Positions 26,994 to 35,696 of a DNA stretch of 64,000 nucleotides are shown in pieces. Source of the DNA: Fictibacillus sp. BK138 (GTDB lineage: Bacteria; Bacillota; Bacilli; Bacillales; Fictibacillaceae); assembly GCF_004216955.1 (NCBI RefSeq), contig NZ_SGXL01000001.1, forward strand, positions 1,173,034 to 1,237,033. Reading direction: 5' to 3'. Within the stretch, counting starts at the first letter, position 1, and the number at the start of each line of letters is the position of its first letter. Below the pieces are notes generated by a model that was not told the origin of the DNA, did no database searches, and was given only the letters and a program-made list of their open reading frames with translations. The translations under genes were made by a program, and so were the position numbers.

Positions 26994-27034
26994 TTTTTTA
27001 AATGGTTGTGTTATACACAAATGAGGCGATAGTT

Positions 27035-27643
27035 ATGAAGCGAAAAGGTCCAAAGTATGAAAAAATAATTGATGCTGCTGTTAATGTCATTGCAGAACAC
27101 GGCTATCATCAATCCCAAGTCTCAAAGATAGCGAAAGAAGCAGGTGTCGCTGATGGCACCATCTATCTTTACTTTAAGAACAAAGAAGATCTGCTTGTTT
27201 CTGTTTTTAATGAGAAAATGGGGACCTTTATCGAAAAAACAGAAAATGAGCTCAAAAGCAATGACTCGGCTATTGAAAAACTTAGAACACTTGTCGAGAT
27301 GCACTTTAAGCAATTAACGGCAGATTACGAATTATCGATCGTTACGCAATTAGAGCTGCGCCAAACAAACAGACAGCTTCGGGCCAAAATAGGAGAAGTA
27401 TTGAAAAGGTATCTAAATCTAATAGATTCTATACTTACGGATGGCATGAATGAAGGTGTGTTTGTACGAGATATGGATTACAGGCTTGCTCGACAGATGA
27501 TTTTCGGAACAATCGATGAAACGGCTACGAACTGGGTAATGAATGATCATAGATATGATCTTCCCGCTCTTTCTGGTCCCGTTCATCAAATGCTCGTAAA
27601 TGGTCTTGCAGTCAGATCTGCACAGCCAGAAAACCTTTCTTGA
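27035..27643 (+). CDS. fadR: Fatty acid degradation repressor FadR (TetR family)
   Basis: A 202-residue TetR-type repressor. The N-terminal helix-turn-helix (about residues 8-53) ends in the TetR signature GVADGTIYLYFKNKEDLL; the C-terminal domain would bind acyl-CoA. It starts at ATG 27035 behind GAGGCGAT; an upstream GTG (27002) has no ribosome site. Its own promoter carries a FadR operator, so it represses itself together with fadB-etfB-etfA. Length is close to B. subtilis FadR (194). Confidence 0.93.
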   Translation: MKRKGPKYEKIIDAAVNVIAEHGYHQSQVSKIAKEAGVADGTIYLYFKNKEDLLVSVFNEKMGTFIEKTENELKSNDSAIEKLRTLVEMHFKQLTADYELSIVTQLELRQTNRQLRAKIGEVLKRYLNLIDSILTDGMNEGVFVRDMDYRLARQMIFGTIDETATNWVMNDHRYDLPALSGPVHQMLVNGLAVRSAQPENLS

Positions 27644-27657
27644 GGAGGATTGATATA

Positions 27658-28431
27658 GTGAATTATCTGCAAGTTGAAAAGCAAGGTAAAATAGCCGTTA
27701 TAAAGCTAAATCGAGCCCCTGCAAATGCTCTTTCAACCGGTGTGATCGAAGAAATTGACGGTGCATTGGATCAGATAGAAAATGATAACGCGATAAAATC
27801 AGTCGTTATTCTTGGAGAAGGGCGTTTTTTCTCAGCAGGAGCAGATATTAAAGAATTCACGGAAGTTCCTGATGAAAAAGGATTTGCGATGCTTGGCAAG
27901 AAAGGCCAGGACGTTTTTAACCGCATTGAGCAATTTTCAAAACCGGTTATTGCTGCAATTCACGGAGCAGCACTGGGCGGCGGTCTGGAACTGGCAATGA
28001 GCTGTCATATAAGACTTGTTGCAGAAGATGCAAAGCTTGGTCTTCCTGAACTGACGCTAGGTCTTATTCCTGGATTTGCAGGAACGCAAAGGCTGCCTCA
28101 ATTAGTAGGTGTTCCGAAAGCATGTGAGATGCTCTTGTCTAGTAAGCCGATATCCGGAAAAGAAGCTGTATCTTTTGGATTAGCGAATGATTCCTTCCCT
28201 GCTGAAGACCTTTTTGAAAAGGCTTACAAAATGGCGGAGAGTTTTTCAGAAAAGAGTGCTGTATCCATCAAATACACATTGGAATTACTGAATTATGCTA
28301 AGCATGGTCTCTATGAAAAGGGATCAGAAAAAGAACAGGAACTGTTTGGAAAAGCTTTTAAGAGCCATGATGGCCAAGAGGGGATCCAAGCATTCATAGA
28401 AAAAAGAAAGCCTGTATTTCAGGACCGATAA
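27658..28431 (+). CDS. fadB: Enoyl-CoA hydratase
   Basis: A 257-residue crotonase-fold protein (B. subtilis FadB/YsiB, 258). The oxyanion hole is formed by FFSAGADIKEF (about residues 61-71) and AAIHGAALGGGLELAMSCH (about 100-118); the catalytic glutamate region LPELTLGLIPGFAGTQRLP follows. It hydrates trans-2-enoyl-CoA in beta-oxidation. GTG 27658 is chosen because AGGAGGAT lies 7 bases upstream and overlaps the end of fadR. Second gene of the FadR-controlled operon. Confidence 0.93.
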   Translation: MNYLQVEKQGKIAVIKLNRAPANALSTGVIEEIDGALDQIENDNAIKSVVILGEGRFFSAGADIKEFTEVPDEKGFAMLGKKGQDVFNRIEQFSKPVIAAIHGAALGGGLELAMSCHIRLVAEDAKLGLPELTLGLIPGFAGTQRLPQLVGVPKACEMLLSSKPISGKEAVSFGLANDSFPAEDLFEKAYKMAESFSEKSAVSIKYTLELLNYAKHGLYEKGSEKEQELFGKAFKSHDGQEGIQAFIEKRKPVFQDR

Positions 28432-28446
28432 TTAGGAGGGGTAATA

Positions 28447-29217
28447 ATGAATATTTTTGTTATTTTAAAACGTACTTTTGATACTGAAGAAAAGATCTCT
28501 GTTTCAAATAATAAAATTTCCGAAGACAGTGCTGAATTCATCATCAATCCTTATGATGAGTATGCAATTGAAGAAGCGATCACATTAAAAGATGCACATG
28601 GCGGAACGGTTACGGTTGTAACTGTAGGCGATGAAGACTCAGAGAAAGAGCTTCGTACAGCTTTGGCTATGGGTGCAGATCAAGCAGTGCTTATTTCAAA
28701 CGAAGACTTAGACAGCCAGGACCAATTTACCACTTCTTCTGTTTTAGCGGCATATTTTAAGGATAAAGAATATGACATCATTTTAGGCGGAAATGTAGCG
28801 ATCGATAACGGAACTGGTCAAGTGGGTCCACGCTTAGCAGAATTGCTTGATATTCCTCATGTTACTACGATAACTAAAATTGAAATTAACGGTACAACTG
28901 TAAATATTGAGCGCGACGTAGAAGGAGATCTTGAAAAGATTGAAACTTCCCTTCCGTTGCTAGTGACAGCACAGCAGGGCTTGAATGAGCCGCGCTATCC
29001 ATCGCTTCCAGGAATTATGAAGGCAAAGAAAAAGCCGCTTGAAACGCTAGAACTTGATGATCTTGATATCGATGAAGACGATGTTGAAGCTAAAACAAAA
29101 ACAGTAGAAATTTATCTTCCTCCAAAAAAGGAAGCTGGAAAAATCTTATCTGGTGACACAGCAGATCAAGTAAAAGAGCTTGTATCGCTGCTTAGAAACG
29201 AAGCAAAGGTTATATAA
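28447..29217 (+). CDS. etfB: Electron transfer flavoprotein, beta subunit
   Basis: A 256-residue ETF beta subunit (257 in B. subtilis). It has the ETF beta signature around AMGADQAVLISNED and the later VTAQQGLNEPRYPSLPGIMKAKKKP. It binds AMP and docks acyl-CoA dehydrogenases, passing electrons with EtfA to the quinone pool. It follows fadB by 15 bases with TAGGAGG and precedes etfA by 12 bases. Confidence 0.96.
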   Translation: MNIFVILKRTFDTEEKISVSNNKISEDSAEFIINPYDEYAIEEAITLKDAHGGTVTVVTVGDEDSEKELRTALAMGADQAVLISNEDLDSQDQFTTSSVLAAYFKDKEYDIILGGNVAIDNGTGQVGPRLAELLDIPHVTTITKIEINGTTVNIERDVEGDLEKIETSLPLLVTAQQGLNEPRYPSLPGIMKAKKKPLETLELDDLDIDEDDVEAKTKTVEIYLPPKKEAGKILSGDTADQVKELVSLLRNEAKVI

Positions 29218-29229
29218 GGGGGAGACATC

Positions 29230-30201
29230 ATGGCAAAAAAAGTTTTAGTACTTGCAGAATCTCGTGACGGTGCATTGCGTAACGTATCATTCGAAGCAAT
29301 AGCAGCAGCAAAAGAAATTTCAGGCGGAGGAGAAGTGTTTGCTGTATTGTGCGGCGACTCTGTACATTCTCTTGCAAATGAATTAGTTCATTACGGAGCT
29401 GATCGTGTTTTAGTCGCAGAAAATGAAAAGCTAGCAAACTATACAACAGACGGCTACTATCAAGCATTGAAACAGATCATCGATGAAGAAACACCGGAAG
29501 CAATTGTTTTCGGACATACATCACTCGGAAAAGATTTATCACCAAGGCTTGCAGCACGTTTAGAATCTGGTCTGATCTCAGACGTAACTGGATTAGAACA
29601 AGCCGGTGAAAATACAGTGTTTACACGTCCTGTATATTCCGGAAAAGCGTTCGAAAAGAAATTAATCAATGATGGTCTAATCTTTGTTACTATTCGTCCA
29701 AACAATATTGCGCCATTAGAGAAAGATGAATCACGCTCTGGAGAAGTGAAATCTGTATCCGTTGAAATTAAGGATCTTAGAACGATCGTGAAAGAAGTCG
29801 TACGCAAAACTTCTACTGGTGTTGACTTATCAGAAGCGAAGATTATCGTTGCTGGTGGACGCGGAGTGAAATCTGAAGATGGATTCAAGCCTCTTCAAGA
29901 ACTTGCAGACGTACTAGGTGCAGCTGTTGGTGCTTCCCGCGGAGCTTGTGATGCAGATTATTGCGATTACTCGCTTCAGATTGGCCAAACAGGTAAAGTT
30001 GTAACGCCTGATTTGTATATCGCGTGTGGAATCTCTGGTGCCATTCAGCACTTGGCAGGGATGTCCAATTCAAAAGTCATCGTTGCTATCAACAAAGACC
30101 CGGAGGCAAGCATCTTCTCAGTTGCAGACTATGGAATTGTTGGCGATCTTTTTGAAGTAGTTCCTTTGTTAACAGAAGAGTTCAAAAAAGTGTTAGTATA
30201 A
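29230..30201 (+). CDS. etfA: Electron transfer flavoprotein, alpha subunit
   Basis: A 323-residue ETF alpha subunit (325 in B. subtilis). The C-terminal FAD-binding domain is clear: VAGGRGVKSEDGFKPLQELA, then GASRGACDADY and QIGQTGKVVTPDLYIACGISGAIQH (about residues 195-275). It carries the FAD that relays electrons from acyl-CoA dehydrogenases to the respiratory chain. Last gene of the operon; a strong terminator lies 10 bases beyond. Confidence 0.97.
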   Translation: MAKKVLVLAESRDGALRNVSFEAIAAAKEISGGGEVFAVLCGDSVHSLANELVHYGADRVLVAENEKLANYTTDGYYQALKQIIDEETPEAIVFGHTSLGKDLSPRLAARLESGLISDVTGLEQAGENTVFTRPVYSGKAFEKKLINDGLIFVTIRPNNIAPLEKDESRSGEVKSVSVEIKDLRTIVKEVVRKTSTGVDLSEAKIIVAGGRGVKSEDGFKPLQELADVLGAAVGASRGACDADYCDYSLQIGQTGKVVTPDLYIACGISGAIQHLAGMSNSKVIVAINKDPEASIFSVADYGIVGDLFEVVPLLTEEFKKVLV

Positions 30202-30211
30202 ATGAACAATC

Positions 30212-30240
30212 AAACGTCCAGTTCGCTGGACGTTTTTTTA
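30212..30240 (+). terminator. Terminator after etfA
   Basis: A 9-bp stem AACGTCCAG/CTGGACGTT around a TTCG tetraloop (30213-30221 with 30226-30234) with seven T's. Confidence 0.95.
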
Positions 30241-30245
30241 CGGAG

Positions 30246-30291
30246 CATTGTTGATATTGGAAGTGGTTGATTTCCGATCCAGTATGCTCGA
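30246..30291 (-). repeat. Repeat family 1, copy 6 (right-end fragment)
   Basis: On the minus strand it reads CGAGCATACTGGATCGG and then AAATCAACCACTTCCAATAT, the right arm of family 1. It breaks off exactly where the family 2 array begins, so the two elements are fused. Confidence 0.7.
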
Positions 30292-30447
30292 AGAGAGACT
30301 TTGAGCGAAAAAGGGAAATTTTGAGCGAAACGAAAGGTAGTTTGAGCGTAGCTAGCAGATCTTGAACGTACAACGACGTTTTTGAGCGAAACTCGATAAA
30401 ACTGAGCGAACGTGTAATAAAAATAAGAACACGTACCGTGAATTTTC
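30292..30447. repeat. Repeat family 2, copy B (phased TGAGCG array)
   Basis: Six TGAGCG words (one TGAACG) start at 30302, 30322, 30343, 30363, 30383 and 30403, a period of 20-21 bp. They are followed by the conserved arm with ACGTGT (30410-30415) and ACACGT (30429-30434). This is the reverse complement of the arrangement at 17790-17940. Confidence 0.85.
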
Positions 30448-30472
30448 ATTTACATAAAAAGGGGGAGTTTTT

Positions 30473-31063
30473 GTGACGACTATAGCTTTTATTCGCCATG
30501 GTGAAACGGATTGGAACATCGAGAGAAGAGCACAGGGTTGTATGGATATTCCATTGAACGAACAAGGAATAAAGCAGGCTAGAGCTCTTGCGGAGCGTCT
30601 TCGTGCAGAAAAATGGGATGCGATCTATGCGAGCCCGTTATCAAGAGCTTTTAAAACGGCAGAAGCGATTCAGGAATTAACAGGACTGGACATTGTACCG
30701 GATGATAGACTGCGCGAGATCTCATTCGGTGATACAGAAGGAACAACTGAGGCTGAACGACTTGAACGCTGGGGAGAAGATTGGGTTAAGCTTGAGCTTG
30801 GAAGAGAATCAAATGAGTTAGCAGATCTACGCTGGCAAGAAGTCTTACAAGAAATTGTTCAGAAGCATGAAGGCCAAAAAGTTCTCATCGTGACTCATGG
30901 TGCACTCTTAGTTAGGATTTATAAATCCCTTTTACAGGATAAAACGGATAAGTGGTATGGATTGAACAACACATCTCTTTCTATCTTTAAACGTCAGGAT
31001 CAGAAATGGTCTTGTGAATTGTTTAATTGTCAAAAGCATTTAGAAGTAGCAAAAACCAACTAA
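30473..31063 (+). CDS. Histidine phosphatase (phosphoglycerate mutase-like)
   Basis: A 196-residue branch 1 histidine phosphatase. The phosphohistidine motif is IRHGETDWN (His9), a second catalytic arginine lies in SPLSRAFKTAEAI, the acid is in FGDTEG and the second histidine in VTHGALL. Such proteins dephosphorylate small molecules such as sugar phosphates; the substrate is unknown, and cofactor-dependent mutase activity is unlikely given the short length. GTG 30473 follows GGGGGAG. It stands alone between etfA and trxA, where B. subtilis has no such gene to my knowledge. Confidence 0.85.
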   Translation: MTTIAFIRHGETDWNIERRAQGCMDIPLNEQGIKQARALAERLRAEKWDAIYASPLSRAFKTAEAIQELTGLDIVPDDRLREISFGDTEGTTEAERLERWGEDWVKLELGRESNELADLRWQEVLQEIVQKHEGQKVLIVTHGALLVRIYKSLLQDKTDKWYGLNNTSLSIFKRQDQKWSCELFNCQKHLEVAKTN

Positions 31064-31176
31064 CGTTTGTCATGATTAAAACTTGGGTACCATAAGGTTG
31101 AGCAAACTATTAGCAACTGTGTAATTTGTGGGATATACTTTGTTTACACTTTGTATTTAAAAGGAGGGCCAAATAA

Positions 31177-31488
31177 ATGGCTATTGTTAATGCATCAGAT
31201 CAAACATTTAATACAGAAACGAATGAAGGTTTAGTACTTGCTGATTTCTGGGCACCTTGGTGCGGACCTTGTAAAATGATCGCTCCAGTCCTTGAAGAAC
31301 TAGATCAAGAGCTTGAAGAAGTTAAAGTTGTTAAACTTGACGTTGATGAAAACCAAGAAACAGCTGGAAAGTATGGCGTAATGAGTATTCCTACACTTCT
31401 AGTATTCAAAGACGGCCAAGTCGTTGATCAAGTTGTAGGCTTCCAGCCAAAAGAAGCATTAGTTGAACTTTTAAACAAGCATAAGTAA
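31177..31488 (+). CDS. trxA: Thioredoxin
   Basis: A 103-residue thioredoxin with the redox-active WCGPC at about residues 27-31, cis-proline in MSIPTLLVF and a conserved FWAPW core. It reduces protein disulfides in the cytoplasm, for example in ribonucleotide reductase. AAAGGAGGG precedes the ATG at 31177, and a TATACT -10 box lies at 31134-31139. Length matches B. subtilis TrxA (104). Monocistronic with its own terminator. Confidence 0.97.
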   Translation: MAIVNASDQTFNTETNEGLVLADFWAPWCGPCKMIAPVLEELDQELEEVKVVKLDVDENQETAGKYGVMSIPTLLVFKDGQVVDQVVGFQPKEALVELLNKHK

Positions 31489-31496
31489 GCATCGTT

Positions 31497-31523
31497 AAAG
31501 CCCGGTATTCCGGGCTTTTTTCT
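31497..31523 (+). terminator. Terminator after trxA
   Basis: A 9-bp stem AAAGCCCGG/CCGGGCTTT around TATT, with a T run. Confidence 0.93.
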
Positions 31524-31533
31524 ATGTAAGCTG

Positions 31534-31588
31534 TTGACGCCTAATTTGATTATCGATATAATACTATCGGTAATGAAAATCATTATCA
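31534..31588 (+). promoter_or_regulatory. Promoter with Fur-type box before the glycan cassette
   Basis: A near-consensus promoter TTGACG (31534-31539), 17-bp spacer, TATAAT (31557-31562). Just past the expected start site lies TGAAAATCATTATCA (31574-31588), a 7-1-7 Fur box differing at one position from TGATAATNATTATCA; the surrounding TAATGAAAATCATTATCATTA extends the similarity. This predicts repression of the four downstream genes when iron is plentiful. Zur or PerR, with related boxes, are alternatives. Confidence 0.75.
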
Positions 31589-31618
31589 TTAAAAAGTTTT
31601 AGGGGAGGATGAACCAGA

Positions 31619-32563
31619 GTGAACATACTGGTAACAGGTGGGGCAGGCTTTATTGGGAGCCATTTGCTTCGTTCCCTAAACTTGTACAAAAACTTTACGA
31701 TTACAGCAATTGATTCTTTTCATGGGTATTACAGCCGTGAAAGAAAATTGGATCAGCTAAAGATGGCTGGTGCTGGATTTGAATTTATTGAACTAGATCT
31801 GCTTAACGAAAAAAAAGTTATGCAGCTCTTTGAAAATAAGAAGTTTGATACGGTTATTCATTTAGCGGCAATTCCTGGAGTACCTAAATCGATACAAAAT
31901 CCTCATGAATACATAGACTTGGATATAAAGGCAACAGTGAACATTTTGAATGCATCGGGACGGACCAATGTTCAACATGTTATTTTTGCTTCTTCTTCAT
32001 CAGTTTATGGAAACCAAGGGCACCGTCCACTAAAGGAAAGTGATGCGAACGGTCAAGTTGTTTCTCCGTATGCAGCTTCCAAATGGTCGGCTGAATCATT
32101 CTGCCATGCTTATCGTCATCTGTACGGCTTTGATTTAAGTATTCTTCGCTTTTTTACCGTATACGGCCCGTGGGGAAGACCAGATATGGCGATTCCGCTG
32201 TTCGTGAAAAAATTATTAAAAGGTGAGCCGATTTCTGTTTTCTCTAAAGGAACATCTCGAGATTACACATTTATTGATGACATAATAACCGGGATCCTAT
32301 CCGTTATGAAACGCCCAAAAGAAAGCCAAGTCTTTAATCTTGGAAGCGGACAGCCAGTTACAATAGAACAGCTCATTGAAACATACCGCTTGTTTTTTCC
32401 GCAGCTCGAAACTATTGAACTTCCACATCGTTTAGGAGATGTGCAATCAACGTGGGCCGACATTAACAAGGCTGAGAAAGAGCTGGATTTTAATCCTTCC
32501 ATTTCAATTTCAGAGGGTATTGAACGAACCATTGAATGGGCTAAAAGCTATGAAAGGTTTTAA
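31619..32563 (+). CDS. NAD-dependent nucleotide-sugar epimerase/dehydratase
   Basis: A 314-residue extended short-chain dehydrogenase. The NAD-binding loop GGAGFIGSH is at residues 7-15 and the catalytic Ser-Tyr-Lys triad at SSSSVYG and YAASK (about residues 148-152). It resembles UDP-glucuronate or UDP-glucose 4-epimerases; the substrate cannot be fixed. It starts at GTG 31619, 9 bases after GGGGAGGA, and is the first gene of the Fur-box operon. The next gene overlaps its end by 14 bases. In B. subtilis no such gene lies between trxA and uvrC. Confidence 0.88.
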   Translation: MNILVTGGAGFIGSHLLRSLNLYKNFTITAIDSFHGYYSRERKLDQLKMAGAGFEFIELDLLNEKKVMQLFENKKFDTVIHLAAIPGVPKSIQNPHEYIDLDIKATVNILNASGRTNVQHVIFASSSSVYGNQGHRPLKESDANGQVVSPYAASKWSAESFCHAYRHLYGFDLSILRFFTVYGPWGRPDMAIPLFVKKLLKGEPISVFSKGTSRDYTFIDDIITGILSVMKRPKESQVFNLGSGQPVTIEQLIETYRLFFPQLETIELPHRLGDVQSTWADINKAEKELDFNPSISISEGIERTIEWAKSYERF

Positions 32564-33488
32564 AACGGTAAAGATAGCTGCTTTTGTCATTCTCATGATT
32601 CTCTTTGTCTGGCTTACGGTGAACTATTATAGTTGGGATCTTTTTCTTGAGGGAACAACGAATCTCATACGAACTCCTATGTTATTGCTACTTATGTTCT
32701 TGGGATATCTGTCCGCATTTTTTCTTAGAGCACTAGGCTGGCAGATGTATTTAACAAAAAATATAAACTTTCGGCATTACCTTTATGGTCTGTTTTATAG
32801 CTTGCTTGTAAATCATCTCTTACCTGTAAAAGCTGGAGATCTTATGAGAATCGGTTATTTAAGCAGTATTAAGTCGGAGATCGGAAAACCACAGATCGTG
32901 GAGTCGGTTATCGTTATGAGAATGTTTGATTTAATCGTACTGGGAGCAGCCGCTATTGGGTTCGGGTCGTTTATTGGTATTTCACTGGCTCAACACGATT
33001 TTTACTTATTTATAACAACCATCTTTGCAGGTCTTCTAATACTATATCTTTCACGTAAGAAGGTACCCTTCCTTGACCGTTTATCTAAAAATCTGCTTTC
33101 TATACTTTTATCGGCCCGGTCAGTTGGTATATTATTGATCATCTCGCTCAGCTGGATCCTTGAAGCTGCTGTGGTTTATGGGACTCTTATATCTTTTTCT
33201 GAATCGGCTGATGTATGGGAAAGCATCTGGGTGAATTCTATTACGATCGCTGGTCAGGTATTTCATTTTACACCTGGAGGGGCAGGAACATATGAAGCGA
33301 CGATGTCATCAGCGCTGATTGCAGTTGGCATTACACCTGCTGTTGCTTTACAGACTGCGATTATAAGCCATCTGTTTAAATTTATTTTCTCTTTTCTAAC
33401 TGGAGCTTTTACAGTCGTCAGGGCACCGATATCTTTTAGAGAGCTCTGGCTTTCGCTGAAACAAAAGAAAGAGGTTAATCAAACATGA
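32550..33488 (+). CDS. YbhN/UPF0104-type membrane protein
   Basis: A 313-residue protein with about eight membrane helices, of the lysylphosphatidylglycerol synthase transmembrane-region family. Typical motifs are LLVNHLLPVKAGDLMRIGYL (about residues 88-107) and TPGGAGTYEATMSSAL (about 240-255). Relatives flip or sense lipids, and stand-alone members often accompany glycosyltransferases. There is no C-terminal synthase domain. The start ATG 32550 lies inside the epimerase gene; the open frame continues upstream without a ribosome site. It overlaps the next gene by 4 bases, which argues for coupled translation. Confidence 0.8.
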   Translation: MKGFKTVKIAAFVILMILFVWLTVNYYSWDLFLEGTTNLIRTPMLLLLMFLGYLSAFFLRALGWQMYLTKNINFRHYLYGLFYSLLVNHLLPVKAGDLMRIGYLSSIKSEIGKPQIVESVIVMRMFDLIVLGAAAIGFGSFIGISLAQHDFYLFITTIFAGLLILYLSRKKVPFLDRLSKNLLSILLSARSVGILLIISLSWILEAAVVYGTLISFSESADVWESIWVNSITIAGQVFHFTPGGAGTYEATMSSALIAVGITPAVALQTAIISHLFKFIFSFLTGAFTVVRAPISFRELWLSLKQKKEVNQT

Positions 33489-34942
33489 AGAAAGCGTCAA
33501 AATTTGAAAAAGTTGCTGCACGCTGCTGGAATCTGTTAAACGAAGGAAAACCTTTTACTCCGATTTTTACAACGGGCGTTTTTTTGTTGTTCTTTATCGG
33601 ACAATGGAGTGAAAGCTCTTTTTGGTTTTCCTTTTTCTTAAGTCTGGCAGGAACATTGCCATTATTTATTCTGAATTTTTTATATGATTTTCCGCTCTTT
33701 TTAAGAAATTATTTATTTATTCCTTTGATAGCAGCATTGCTATTATTGCAAGCTCCGCCCATATCGCTGTGGCTGCTGGCTGCTGGTGTTTACTTCTTTT
33801 TTACCGTGTTCTTTTGGGGGACTCTTTATTATCATTTGAGAATTGGCACTACATGGCTGAACTTCACTCGGTTTTGGAAACTTGTATTAAAGAATAGTGA
33901 TTCTACAAGTGGGAACGCCCAAGAACAGTTGCCAAAGGTACTCATGATTTTAACAGTATGGCATTACCTATTTGAAACGGCAAAGGATGGCGGATTAGGT
34001 TTTGCGGAATACACCCCAGTTCTTTATGTGACAGCTGGTTTCGGCTTGCTTGCTTGGATTTTGCACCGTTATTTATTTGATTGGAAGCCTGCGGAATATG
34101 AGGAGTTCACTGAGAAAGAATCGATTCAAGCTAAATCAGATAAAGTGATTGTAATCGTAGTAGATGGAATGAGAAAAGATCGTTTTGAAATAGCTCATAC
34201 ACCATTTCTAAATAAGTTAAAAGCAGAAGGTACAGAATATCGACAGATGGAAACTGTTTATCCTGCAAGAACCGTTGTATGTTTTTCTTCCATGTTTACA
34301 GGGACTTATCCTAGGGAGCATGGGATTACATCAAACATGGTATGGCGTCTTGGCATCAAAGTAGAAAGCATCTTTGATTCTCTGCGAAAAGTCGGGAAAA
34401 AAGGGAAGCTCCTCGGCATCGCACATTTGGTTGATGCGATGGGAAGCGATGTAGAAACGGTAACTGCAGTAATGAAAAATGATGTGGCAGATCCTTCGAT
34501 CATGCAGAGAGCTAGGAATATCATGGAATCAGAAAATCCTGATCTCTTTATTGTCCAGATGATCGCAACGGATCAGACCGGACACAGCAGAGGTGTTTTC
34601 TATGATGAGTACCTTCAAAAGATTAACGAAGCAGACAAGCTCATTGAAGATTTTGTTGATTATCTTGATAAAGAAGGTCATATGGAGAATACAACACTGA
34701 TCATATGTGCAGATCACGGACAAGCTGACGGAATAGGCGGACATGGGCACTTGGATGAAGGCGAACGCTTCGTTCCATTCATTATGCATGGCCCTCATAT
34801 TCGTAAAGGTATGACAGTGGAAGAAAAGCACAGCTTGGTATCTCTGGCACCGACTATCGCTCATCTTCTTGGTGCACCTTTTCCGGCAAACAGCAGAGGT
34901 CCAGTTTTAAAGCAGGCAATCAAAGAAAGCAGGGAAATGTAA
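33485..34942 (+). CDS. Membrane-anchored phosphodiesterase/alkaline-phosphatase-superfamily protein
   Basis: A 485-residue protein with six or so N-terminal membrane helices (about 25-205) and a C-terminal catalytic domain of the type I phosphodiesterase/nucleotide pyrophosphatase type. Metal-binding and nucleophile motifs appear in order: VIVVDGMRKDR, YPARTVVCFSSMFTGTYP (threonine or serine nucleophile), DQTGHSRG, CADHGQ and GHGHLD. All ligands look intact, so it is likely active on a phosphoester, possibly a lipid-linked head group. Whether the domain faces outside is not certain. It is the third gene of the cassette; the next starts 3 bases after its stop. Confidence 0.82.
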   Translation: MKKASKFEKVAARCWNLLNEGKPFTPIFTTGVFLLFFIGQWSESSFWFSFFLSLAGTLPLFILNFLYDFPLFLRNYLFIPLIAALLLLQAPPISLWLLAAGVYFFFTVFFWGTLYYHLRIGTTWLNFTRFWKLVLKNSDSTSGNAQEQLPKVLMILTVWHYLFETAKDGGLGFAEYTPVLYVTAGFGLLAWILHRYLFDWKPAEYEEFTEKESIQAKSDKVIVIVVDGMRKDRFEIAHTPFLNKLKAEGTEYRQMETVYPARTVVCFSSMFTGTYPREHGITSNMVWRLGIKVESIFDSLRKVGKKGKLLGIAHLVDAMGSDVETVTAVMKNDVADPSIMQRARNIMESENPDLFIVQMIATDQTGHSRGVFYDEYLQKINEADKLIEDFVDYLDKEGHMENTTLIICADHGQADGIGGHGHLDEGERFVPFIMHGPHIRKGMTVEEKHSLVSLAPTIAHLLGAPFPANSRGPVLKQAIKESREM

Positions 34943-34945
34943 TAC

Positions 34946-35686
34946 ATGAAAAAAGTAACGAAAGTCATTGTTTTTTTACCTGCCTATAATGAAGAAAATT
35001 CGATCGGAGAAGTTATACGTAAAATCCCCCGTGATTTTCATTCAGCTGTTGATGTTGAAGTCATGGTAATTGATGATGGATGTACGGATCGAACAAAAGA
35101 AGTTTCTTTGGAAGCAGGAGCAGATTATTATATTTCTCATACTGAAAATAAAGGTCTTGGAGCAGCGGTACGAACAGGCTTAGAATCGTGTTATCTACAT
35201 GGAGCAGATATTGCTGTAATGATTGATGCTGATAACGAATATCCAGCTGATGAAATCCCTGAACTTATACAGCCGCTGCTTGATGACCGGGCAGATTATT
35301 CAATGGGCTCCCGGTTTTTAGGGACTATTTCAGGAATGAAATTGCATCGCCGTCTAGGTAATTACTTTTTTACATGGCTACAATGCCTTTTATTAAAAAG
35401 ATGGATTCGTGACGGCCAATCAGGCATGAGAGCTTTTAACAGAGAAACGATGAGAGACTTTGAAATTATCCATGATTACAATTATGCACAGGTACTAACA
35501 CTTAACCTCGTTCGAAAAGGATTTCGGATGATTGAAGTTCCAATCACCTACAAAGTGAGAACGACAGGTACTTCATTTATCACTTTCAAGAAATATTTAG
35601 GAAATGTGATACCTGGTATATGGAATGAAATGAGAAGACCCGTAACAAAGATTAGAGAGTATCCTTCTTACGATACAAATGAATGA
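34946..35686 (+). CDS. Family 2 glycosyltransferase (dolichol-P-mannose-synthase-like)
   Basis: A 246-residue GT2 enzyme. The donor-site motifs are FLPAYNEENSIGEVI, VIDDGCTDRT and MIDADNEYPADEI (the DxD-like acid pair); RDGQSGMRAF holds the acceptor-side motif. It resembles polyprenyl-phosphate mannose/glucose synthases, which move a sugar from a nucleotide onto a lipid phosphate at the inner membrane face, but has no C-terminal membrane helices. Together with the epimerase, the YbhN-like protein and the phosphodiesterase this suggests synthesis and handling of a lipid-linked sugar. A terminator follows. Confidence 0.87.
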   Translation: MKKVTKVIVFLPAYNEENSIGEVIRKIPRDFHSAVDVEVMVIDDGCTDRTKEVSLEAGADYYISHTENKGLGAAVRTGLESCYLHGADIAVMIDADNEYPADEIPELIQPLLDDRADYSMGSRFLGTISGMKLHRRLGNYFFTWLQCLLLKRWIRDGQSGMRAFNRETMRDFEIIHDYNYAQVLTLNLVRKGFRMIEVPITYKVRTTGTSFITFKKYLGNVIPGIWNEMRRPVTKIREYPSYDTNE

Positions 35687-35696
35687 TTACCATTTC

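Noticed and set aside
29460-29888. Antisense ORF of 142 codons within etfA
   Set aside because: It is a shadow of a well-supported gene, without a ribosome site or recognisable domain.
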